From contig JAQFVV010000112.1 of assembly GCA_028023455.1 (NCBI GenBank), forward strand, positions 2,106,001 to 2,170,000: a DNA stretch of 64,000 nt. Direction: 5' to 3'. The first letter of the stretch is position 1, and every line of letters begins with the position of its first letter. Both the position numbers and the translations under genes were made by a program. The notes below the pieces were generated by a model, which had not been told where the DNA came from, searched no databases, and was given only the letters and a program-made list of their open reading frames with translations. This DNA comes from Epiperipatus broadwayi. Its lineage: Eukaryota; Onychophora; Udeonychophora; Euonychophora; Peripatidae. Of this stretch, positions 55,045 to 64,000 are shown in pieces.

Positions 55045-57768
55045 AAATGGTTAGTAATGTGGTGCAAAATAGTGATAAAAGTAGAAAGGATAGTGAAAGA
55101 TGTGGTTGGAGCTCCAAAGAATGATAAGAATAAGTTAGAAGAGTATAAAATAAAGTTAAAGAAACCATGGAAGAGTTGGTTGGGAATGAGTATAAGGAAT
55201 GGTGAGGTGAAATTGAAAAAGTGGAAAATATGGTTTTAGGTGAGAATATTCAGAAGAAGAAAAGTGAGAGTTAGTTAAAGTATAAAAGAGAGAAGGAAAG
55301 CATGTAGAGAATATAAGTGGGCTAGTAAGAACAAAGAAAGTGAAAAAGATGTTAATTTTAAATTGGAAAAGTACTTAGAAAAAAAGAAGTTGTTTAAAAT
55401 AGATAATTATAGAGAGACAGAGAAATTGAATAGTAAATTACTGGAGGACATTAATAAAAGTGGAAGAGATAGGAGTAAAAAATTTTGGAAATACATTAAA
55501 AGAAAAATATAGGGGAAGAGAGAAATAGTATTAATAGATGGTGAAGGAATAGAGTGCAGCTCTAGAGAAGAATTAGAGATAATCTTAAATACGTATGTAA
55601 TGAATATAGAAATGATATTAGATGTGATAAGACAGAATGATAGCAAACATGAAAGCATATAGTAATGGGAAGATTAGGTTTACAGAAAATGAATTGAATG
55701 AGGCAGGAAACAAATTGAAAAGTGGAAAGGCAAGAGGTTTACATGAATGAGCAGCAGAGATGGTAATAAATTTAGGGCATAAGGCAAAAGAAAATTGTTA
55801 TCATGTTTTAATAAGATGGCACAGAAGGAAAAATTTCCGGTTAATTGGAGTAATACAAGAGTAAAGCTACTATTTAAAGGAAATGATAAGGATCATAAAA
55901 AGTTAAACAATTACAGACCGATAGCAATAACATCAGTGTTTTATAAAGTTTTCTCATATATGGTGGCTGGAAGGGTTGCAAAATGAATGGAAGAAAGTAA
56001 TATAGTGGAGAAATGCAAGAAGATTTTCGATCGGATAGGCGTATAGGAGATAGTTTATTTGTAGTTACACAACTTATGGATATGAGTATGAATAGCAGGT
56101 AGACAACTATATATGGATTATATATATATATACACACACATACAGAAGACAAATGATAGAGTAAATAGAAATAGATTATAGGTAAGTTTAATAAATTTGG
56201 AAATGGATGGAGCTTTAGTGGATATTATTAGGAAATTATATGAAAATAATTCTTATACATATCAATTAGGGAATTAGAATCAGTTAAAGTTAAAAATGGG
56301 GTGGAACTAAGGCAAAGATTTCCTATGTGATCTATTTTGTTTTTGTTGTATTTGAGAGAAATGGAGAGAGAGCAATAGAAAAACTATGAAGAGAGGTAGA
56401 GATACCATTAATAAATGACAAGGAAGTATATACATTGTCGGGTCTTTTAATTTGTGGATGATGCCTTTTTGTGTGCAGAAAGAAGGGAAGATATGGAAGT
56501 TATGCTGAAAACATGCACAAGGGTAGGTAAAGAGATGGGGATTAAATTTAGTGAAAAAAAATCAAAAGTAATAATGATTAATACTGGGGAAAGAGAATAC
56601 AAAGAATTTTTATTGGGGGATATACAGATAAGTGTGGTCAATAGGTATAATTATTTGGGAATCATCTTAAGTAATCAGAGAAATTGCTTGGATGAATGGG
56701 AGAAAAAAAAAGATAAATGAGGCAAAGAAAAAAAAATGGATTGATAAAGAAATTAACAGTGCTTTTGTATAATAAATATGATGTAGCTAGAATTATATAA
56801 AAGGAAGTGGCAGTAGCATGGTTAACATATGGTAATGATGTGTTAGATATTAGTAAAGGGGTATTAAATTACCTAGAAAAAGTACAAAGAGAAGTAGGAA
56901 AACAAGTATTAGATGCAAATGTGTGGATGGCAAAGAAGGCAATTCAAGGAGAAATGGGAAGGTCAAGTTTTTATATGAAAGATGTAAAAAGCAAAATGAA
57001 AATGTTTGGTAGATTGCAGTTTATGGATAATAAAAGAATAACCAAAATAGTACTTAATTGGGTTATGAATAAAGGGCAGACAACAAGATCGGTGAAAAAG
57101 GTAATGCAGTTTGCAGAAAATTTGGATAAAGAATTTCTGTCAGTATACTTATACAAAAGGTGAAATGATTGTGTTAGGAGAATTGTTGAGTATTATAGTG
57201 GTAAGGAATGAGATAGAAGAATAGATGCATTAATAAAAAATAGGGAGTTGGAGAGATGGAGAACTAGCATGGGGAGTAAAAAGTTTAAATATATATAGAA
57301 GTAAACGGAATATTGGGTGTGAGTTAATTTATGTTAATAGCAAAGAAAGTAATTTACTGTTTAAGGCTCGAATGGGATCTTTGGGAACAAAAATGGAAAA
57401 ATATGGTTGATTTAGTCTATAAGTTGTGTAAGGAAGGCATAGAAAATATTAGGCATCTGTTAATTGAATGTAAATGCCTGAAAGCAGAAAGGGTACAAAT
57501 AATGAAGTTATGGAAGAATAAATAGTGATTATACTAAAAGTGGGTTATTGGTTTTTATGTTCTGTTCGGGAAAAGATAAGGGGGTTTAAATATAAAGACC
57601 ATTGAGTTGACAAAGATTATGTTGTGGAAATGGGATAGAGCAGGATATGGGAAATCTTAGGGTGGGGAATGGAAAGAAAAGATAAAACTGGTTAACAGGC
57701 TCCTCTGGGTATAGTTGCTGACAGATTCCTGACTCATATAAGGAGAAGTCACAGTGCATCACATCATA
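55045..57768 (+). pseudogene. LINE-alpha, longest copy, with degenerate reverse transcriptase
   Basis: From 5' to 3': basic linker (KNDKNKLEEYKIKLKKPWKS at about 55120-55180); SKKFWKYIKRK (55475); ELNEAGNKLKSGKARG (RT motif 0 area, 55690-55740); LNNYRPIAITSVFYKVF (motif 1, 55900-55955); RIGDSLFVVTQL (56035-56080); DGALVDIIRKLYEN (56210-56245); KNGVELRQRFPM (56295-56330); the catalytic FVDDAFLCAE (56452-56480, where many families have YADD); GIKFSEKKS; then the C-terminal block with GEMGRSSF and the knuckle (CKLCKEGIENIRHLLIEC at 57427-57480). Many stops and frameshifts; no endonuclease seen. Ends with the family tail ggagaagtcacagtgcatcac. This copy supplies the order for the truncated ones. 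Confidence 0.9.
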
Positions 57769-58158
57769 GCAAAGAAAAGTCTAATTAATAAGTTTCTAAT
57801 TTTATGTAATCAAAAATATATAATATATATTTATTGAAAATATGTTTTTTAATCATTATTTATTTACATATTATTTTCATATTTGTTATATTATTTTAAT
57901 GTTTTTCTGAGTTTTTAAAAACTTATTAATTAGCTTTTGTTTAATCTAATGGGTTGTGAATAATGGCTCCATCAAAAGAGAGAGAAAATACTCAAGTAGC
58001 ATTATTTATTTACTTTTGTCTTTCTACTGCATCTTTTTCTTTCTGGAGCTAGAATAGTCATACCGATTTGTAATAGAATGTTAAAAATACTGATAATGAA
58101 ATAATAATATTAATGAAGATCTCAGACTTGAATGTTCATCAGAAGAGCAGTCCAGAGA

Positions 58159-60710
58159 CTTTAGATCAGGGGTAATCAACTTTTTTATACCCACCGTCCA
58201 CTTTTGTATCTCTGTTAGTAATAAAATTTTCTAACCGCCCACTGGTTCCATAGTAATGGTGATATATAAAGTAAGGAAGTAACTTTACTTTATAAAATTT
58301 ATAAAGCAGAGTTACAGCAAGCTAAAGCATATAATAATTATTTACTAAATACTTTATGTTGGACTTTCGCTAAGTTTGGCAGAATAAATCTCTATAAAAC
58401 AACTTACTGTAGTTAAATCTATCTTTTTATTTATACTTTTTATCCATAGAAACATGAAGTCTGATGAAATTATATTTAAATTAATTAAATTATTAATGAG
58501 ATCCATGAGGTTGATGCTGCGAAACTAAATACTGGGTATCTGGTTCAATTTTTGTAAGGAACAAATGAAGATCTCCTCTTTCAGAAATATTCAGGCAGTT
58601 TCTTTCTTTGGTCATAATATGATTAACAGCACTAAAGCCTGATTTCACAAGATATGAGGTAGGAAAGATATCAATAAAGTGAATATCATTTTCCACATAT
58701 TTGGATATAAGACGGGCATTTTTTTATTTTGCCATAGGTTTTCATATCCATCACTATCGAATTTATGTTTACTTTCTTCATCATATATAATTTCTAACAG
58801 TTCTTCTTGGCAAGTTGTAGCAGCCTCTTCAATATTTGTCGTAAAAAGATTTTTTATCCAGTCATACACCTTCAATTTCAAAATATCTTCAAATCATTTT
58901 TCCATGTCCAATTTAAGTTCATTGAGGTGGCTACAGAATCTATCAATATCCTCTGGAGTTACATCATCTTTTATAGATGATAATTCAGGAAACTGATGAA
59001 ATTCTCTTTTCAATAGATTATAATGAAGTAGTTCAAATTTGTCTAAAAATAATGACAGAATACTTTGGCACCTATAAGAGTTTTATTAACTCCTTGAAGG
59101 TGCAAATTGACATTATTAAATCTCTTGAAAATATCTGCCAAATAAAGGGCATCATTTTTGACTGTTTTTAACTGTTGACACAGATTGGTCTCATAATTAT
59201 TTTCGAAACATTGTATGAGACTATCACATAATGCTACAAAATGAGCCAAAGATGTGCCCTTTGGCAGCCACCAAACTTCTATGTGCAAAAGTAACATATT
59301 AAAATCTTCATTATTGTTCTGGCAAAGCTGTCAAAACATTCTGTCATTTTTTGTGTTGGATTTGATCTTGTTTACTGCTTGAATTATTATAGTTAATGGT
59401 GAATGTTTTCCTACAAGATGTTGTCTGTGCACCTCACAATGAATACATAAAACATTTGGCACTTCTTCCTTCAAATAAGCAACAGATCCATGATAGTGGT
59501 CTACCATTGATGATGCTCCATCAGTAATGCATACAATAATATTATTCAAAGGAATATTTTTTTAAAGTATGATTTCACAGTATTAAATATAGATAATCAT
59601 TTTGTATTTGCAATGAGATTTATTGCAAATAACATTTTTTCTCATAATGTATTGTTTTCATCAAAATAACACATATGCCATCAATAAAGCATTATTATCT
59701 TCAATGGTAGACTCATTCAATTGCATGGAAAATGAGATTTTATAAGGTTTTTTCCCAACATTAACTGCCATTTCTTCAATTTATCACTTTACTATGCTAT
59801 CACTTAGGGACAATGTTTTTAAAATTTCAGGTATATCTTGATGCATTACTGTTGAGATAAATTCTTTTATAGAGGGTATTATTACAATTTCTCCAATATT
59901 ATAGCTTTTATCACTTTTTGCAATTAATTGTGAAATGCGATAAGAGGCAATTAATCTATCTTCATTTGCTGCATGTTGTTTCTTAAAGGATGCAACGATT
60001 TTGAAATTTATATATTTATTGAGAATATTCAATAGGCTTGTCCTTATCATATGGATGCTTTGTAGCAAGATGTTCTCACAATTGACTTGGCTTCATTGCA
60101 ACATTTGATGTTTTATGACCCAATAAACACATTGGGTGTTGTTTATTTACAACAGATCCTATGAAACCCATCTTCAGATACTCTGGTAAATAGCCATGAG
60201 AGTATTTCTTTTTTTGAGACATGGGCTCACAATATTTCATAATAATTTGTTTGAAGCTGTAGGCACATGCTCACTCTCACAAATCTAACTGTGTACTGAT
60301 CAATGCAATCACAAACAAAAAAACCTGTATTGTAAATCATCATCTGTGCATGCTTCTTGAGCATCGTAGATTATGTTGGGGGGGGGGGAGATGCACGAGA
60401 TTCTGGGACCAGCATCTTTTGGTAGCGGTTGCACTATAACACCATTTAGTTTTACTTATATAACATGAACTAAACTTATGCATGGGAAATACAAATAGTA
60501 TACTTTCAGAAATTTGAATTGTCACAGGGAATTTTATGAAAATCTAATGAAAATGTTTTTAAATAATGCTATGAAATTTTTTTAAAAAGTCAATTAAATT
60601 AAAAAAAAAAAAGTGCTTCAGTATCGGACAAAACCCCTACCGCCCACCATAAAGGCTGGAATGCCCACTAGTTGGTGATAGGTACCAAGTTGACTACTAC
60701 TGCTTTAGAT
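58159..60710 (-). mobile_element. hAT transposon with TIRs and 8-bp TSD, 2.54 kb
   Basis: Identical ctttagat at 58159-58166 and 60703-60710 flank 58167-60702. The left end CAGGGGTAATCAACTT and the reverse complement of the right end CAGTAGTAGTCAACTT match at 13 of 16 bases, the hAT signature. Both ends also have accg(c/t)ccac just inside. Transposase remains fill the middle on the minus strand. Confidence 0.95.
58493..60222 (-). pseudogene. hAT transposase, ZBED5/FAM200-like, broken
   Basis: Starts at the ATG at 60222-60220 (MSQKKKYSHGYLPEY). Next comes a damaged BED-finger-like block, MCLLGHKTSNVAMKPSQL then EHLATKHP, whose second Cys is Gly and which has a stop. Then KKQHAANEDRLIASYRIS (59930-59990), CITDGASSMVDHYHGSVAYL and VPNVLCIHCEVHRQHLV (59400-59530), LLLHIEVWWLPKG and ALYLADIFKRFNNVNLHLQG (59080-59295), the segment at 58645-58881, and the C-terminal dimerisation end FPTSYLVKSGFSAVNHI / RGDLHLFLTKIEPD (58500-58690). 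59043-60068 keep one frame broken by stops, including a TGA where the family has Arg after the LF before QLC. The last third needs two frameshifts. Confidence 0.9.
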
Positions 60711-60717
60711 GATATAA

Positions 60718-61042
60718 TAAAGTATGCTACGAGTTTATGCTAAGAGTAACAAGGAGAAGTTGAAAGCAGAATACATAGATGGCAGAACAAATATCATTGA
60801 AAGAATTTAAAGATTGAAATAGAGATGGATTCTTCCTATTGGTAGAAGAGCTGACAATAGACTGACAACTGAAGACTTCAAGTGGATACCAAAAAATCGT
60901 AAAAGACCGAGAAAAAAATCATATGTGAAATGGATGAATAAGGAAATTTGTAGGACGATAAAAAGAAGAGAAGGTGGGGATTGGAGAAAGTGGATTAAAC
61001 TTGAAGAAACCATCTTGCAAAGAATCAATAATGACTAAAAAT
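60718..61042 (+). pseudogene. LINE-beta 3' end, next to the hAT target site
   Basis: TTEDFKWIPKNRKRPRKK (from 60865), YVKWMNKEICRTIKRREGGD, WRKWIKLEETILQRINND, stop. Longest open version of the LINE-beta end in the window. The hAT duplication ctttagat lies just upstream at 60703-60710. A minus frame at 60807-61028 is a shadow. Confidence 0.75.
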
Positions 61043-61049
61043 GATGAAT

Positions 61050-62240
61050 ATAGTGTATATAAATGTAATTAATATATGTTTGTTAACTTAGTTTTTGATA
61101 TATAATTAAAAACATTTATGAAGGAGGAAGTCAAGAAGCACTAAAAATATCTGGTGCATAATTTATTGATTTAAACTTGAATAACATTACCTTACATAAA
61201 AAATAATAACTATCTATAATAAATATATATTTTTAGTAAAAAAAATTTATAAAATATCTAAACAATTAAATTTTCTAAATTAAATTAATTTCTCTAGGCA
61301 ATATAGGACAATAAGACGTAAACTCGGTCTGGTTTCAGTAGAATGTTTACATTTAGATTTTGATTATTAAACACGGAGAAATTTTCGTAAAGACATCTGG
61401 CAAATAACTGAGATCATAACCAGCAGCAATAACTTTTTTTTTATAGCTGCCACTCAGAATAAATGCTTAAGTAACACATAACTTGTAAAAAAAGATATCT
61501 AAATTATAATTTAATAATTATAAGGTTGAATATGATTGCCAGTGGCAAAAATTTTAAAGTTATTTTAATATTTTAAAAGAATGTATATTTATAGAACTTC
61601 TAATTATGTTGATTTTCATATGTACTTATATGTCAATGCTTTTGAAGGTTCAGTGGTTAGTGTTTTTTTGCGTATAGATATTAATAGTAGGTGAATGTTT
61701 GTATTAATCTGACTTTCTATGCTAGTAGACCACTGCAATCTAGTGGAATCCATATAAGAGATGTATTGAACAAAACTAAAAATTTGAAAAAAATCTACAG
61801 TGCAGTGATTATTCACTCTTCTACAAGGTATTAAAAGTGACTAGAAACCAGTCCCTGCTTTGTGTGATAGTGGTGTAGTGATGATTATCAATTTGACATG
61901 GAGATTCAGTTGGTCCACTGAAGAGTGAAAGTTGTTTGAAAATGTATACATAATAAAAGGTTTGCTTTTCTGCCCAATTGTAATATGATGGGATTGAGAT
62001 GAAAGTTCTTACTTTAAATATTACAATTTCAAATGAAAATACGTTATTTAAACATTTTTGACATATTCACCATCTAGAACTATCAAATAAGAGAATTTGG
62101 GATAAGAAAACACAAAATAAGTTCTGAAAATTTCATCTCTTTCATCCTCATCAGACATGCTCTATGGCATTTACATGAAAGTTTGCTGTACATAAATATC
62201 CTAATAACCCTGAAAAGTGAATAAAAGTTACAAAGCAATC
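61050..62240. other. No gene recognised
   Basis: AT-rich; a few short frames with no motif. Confidence 0.45.
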
Positions 62241-62428
62241 CAAATATGAAATGGGCAAAACTCTCCATAGTGAGTTCAGACCTATATGATTATATAGGCT
62301 AATGAGTTTGGATTGAAAATATTTTTGTATTTTCAGTTTTATTCTCATAGTTTAGTAGTTAAATAAAGATAAAAGGTGGCTGCTGGAGGGTTGCGTTAGA
62401 TCCTAATATCTAGGTGCAGTGCCCTCAG

Positions 62429-62487
62429 ATCCAAGACTCCTCACTGATGAAATCCACAAGCTAGAAACTAGTCTGGGGATATTAGAT
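62429..62487 (+). ncRNA. Hammerhead ribozyme (FB-B), core intact, weak stem II
   Basis: CTGATGA, GAAA, ACTAGT and GTC present; stem II AATC/GCTA keeps only two good pairs. Stem I TCCTCA/TGGGGA intact. Confidence 0.65.
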
Positions 62488-62868
62488 GAGTAGACACTAG
62501 GTAGGGATTTTATGCATAAGCCTTCTGGCATCTATTGATTATTCTGGCTTGCACTATGTGGCACTACTGTATGGAGAGTTTTGCCTGCTTAATAACAGTT
62601 ATGAGCAAGCATAAGAAATGGTGATCATATCATGTTTAGCAGTTTAATACCAATCCTGCCTAATAGGATAGTGGTGGCTATGGTTATTAAAGAACCAAAG
62701 ACACCAAAATGTATGGGTATTGAATTGAGTTCAGACCTATATGACTATATAGGCTAATGAGCTTGGGAAATATTTTTGTTTTCAATTTAATTTAGTAGTT
62801 AAGTAGAGATAAAAGGTGGCTGCTGGAGGATTGTATTATATCCTAAGATCTAGGTGCAGTGCTCTCAG

Positions 62869-62927
62869 ATCCAAGGCTCCTCACTGATGAAAGCCACAAG
62901 CTATAAATTAGTCTGGGGATATTGGAT
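62869..62927 (+). ncRNA. Hammerhead ribozyme relic (FB-B)
   Basis: CTGATGA and stem II AAGC/GCTA present; the box reads TAAA (G12 to T) and stem III ATTAGT. Stem I fully paired. Confidence 0.65.
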
Positions 62928-63109
62928 GAGTAGGCACTAAATAGGGATTTTAGATACAAGCTTTCTGGCATCCATTGATTGATTACTCAGGCTTGCACTG
63001 AGTGGCACTACTGTATGGAGTTTTGCCTGTTTTAATAACAGTTATGAGCAAGCATAAGAAATGGTGATCATGTGATGTTTAGTGGTTCAATCCAAATATG
63101 ATTAATAGA

Positions 63110-64000
63110 GGAATGATTTTCATAAAGTTATGATTGTGTGCTCATCTCATGTTCACATTATAATGATTTTGGATTAAGGGTATGGTAAAAATATTTGAAA
63201 TATATAATCTATATTGCATTTCTTTTAGCAATCATGAGCAGTTTTATTTTGAACTGAATTGATAGGTAAATAAATAATTGTATAGTTAGTTACTTGGAAG
63301 ATCAGATGATGTTTTAGCATTAAGAAATAGGTTGAATGTAATAATTCCTTTCGGTTGACACAAGTAAAAATTGATATAGAAATATGATCCTTCAATATTC
63401 TACTCTATGACTGAGTCAAGAGAATTGAATAAATGATTTATCATTACAGCCCCAAATAAATGTTACTGCTAAGTTTAAGCAATATGATATATTGTAACAC
63501 TTAGATGATATGATTTTGTGCCGTGATAGAGTGTCAGATTCTGGAACTCAAAATTCCAAATTGCAACTTCTGAGTAATAAATCATTTGACATGTCTTTAA
63601 TAATCCATAATTAAATAAAGAAATAAAAATAAGAAAAATTAAAAACTAATAAAAAAAATTAATTTTTTTCATTCATTTTGCAAATACTGCTGATGTGATC
63701 CCAAAATATTATAAAAAAACGGCCATTATTACTATTTGGCAAATATAGTAACTTGAAGATTAAGAATTTAACAGCACTTAAACTTCATACCTTTTGAATT
63801 TCATCAAAGAATGAAAAACAATGCAAAAGTAGTAAGTTTGATATTTTGAGGAGTGAAAGAATGATGTTTTAATGTGTATAATTAAATTTATCACTTATAT
63901 GTACATTCTGTACATACATGTTAAAAACAACCACAATATTCCAATTTGGGTTAATTAATTTTGTCACTAGCTCAGGGAGTAGCAGAGATTTATATTTATA
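63110..64000. other. No gene recognised
   Basis: AT-rich sequence to the window end without recognisable features. Confidence 0.45.

Larger units (their letters stand above)
62255..63105 (+). repeat. FB-B tandem, two units, about 440-bp period
   Basis: gatccaag(a/g)ctcctcactgatga recurs at 62428 and 62868. Order in each: gagttcagacctatatga, aggtggctgctggagg, the ribozyme, tccattgatt, gcactactgtatgg and ttttgcct. More diverged than the 8.8-10.4 kb cluster (older), single orientation, unit shortened from 457 by small deletions. Confidence 0.88.

Noticed and set aside
62140-62175. Minus-strand CTGATGAGGATGAAAGAGATGAAA resembling a hammerhead core
   Set aside because: The bases between the two boxes do not form a stem and no stem I partner is present.
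1-64000. CRISPR arrays, bacterial operons, rRNA or intact tRNA genes
   Set aside because: The short repeats seen are dispersed, tandem or palindromic transposon parts. The tRNA-like segments are SINE heads without a full cloverleaf.

Overview
This window looks like gene-poor, strongly AT-rich, repeat-dense DNA from an animal nuclear genome. The evidence is several non-LTR retrotransposon (LINE) families, tRNA-derived SINEs, hAT and mariner-like DNA transposon remains, an LTR element, microsatellites and no bacterial-style gene packing. The LINE proteins resemble lineages common in invertebrates, but I cannot name the species. I see no convincing host protein-coding gene. The only long intact reading frame (23356-24498) is a 5'-truncated LINE copy.

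The most interesting content is a set of dispersed repeats, most of them palindromic (foldback) and one tandem, built around hammerhead self-cleaving ribozymes. I call them FB-A, FB-B, FB-C, FB-D and FB-E. Each has the CUGAUGA core, a closed stem II, a GAAA box, an extremely short stem III (2-3 bp with a 2-nt loop), a NUH cleavage site and a two-part stem I that pairs the sequences on either side. FB-B forms 457-bp tandem units with one ribozyme per unit, two on the minus strand followed by two on the plus strand. FB-A forms inverted repeats with one ribozyme per arm on opposite strands. About ten copies keep an intact core. The rest have one or two inactivating changes. Compensatory changes in stem I between copies support the fold. 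Two further foldback families (FB-F, FB-G) carry a hammerhead-like CUGAAGA...CGAAA motif without a clear stem I.

Layout: 0.4-1.0 kb FB-A; 3.9-4.6 kb old LINE; 5.9-6.6 kb FB-B fused to a LINE tail; 8.4-11 kb FB-F plus the 457-bp FB-B cluster and a SINE with a perfect 16-bp target duplication; 11.5-12.5 kb non-autonomous hAT; 12.6-15.9 kb two FB-A copies around a decayed coding-like stretch; 17-25 kb LINE remains, FB-C and a LINE nested in an inverted repeat; 25-29.9 kb tandem and palindromic repeats; 29.9-32.7 kb a compact LTR retrotransposon with PBS and PPT; 33-42 kb FB-C, FB-B, FB-A, FB-E, FB-F, SINEs and LINE pieces; 42.2-48.2 kb one LINE copy split by a 4.76-kb insertion of unknown class; 48-51 kb FB-D and FB-C; 52.7-57.8 kb two LINE types; 58.2-60.7 kb an almost complete but broken hAT element with TIRs and an 8-bp duplication; 62.3-63.1 kb tandem FB-B.

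The genes do not form a host pathway. Inferred relations are parasitic: the LINEs probably supply reverse transcriptase for SINEs and perhaps for the ribozyme repeats, while the broken hAT transposase could once have moved the small hAT element. All family assignments come from reading motifs by eye; no database search was possible.
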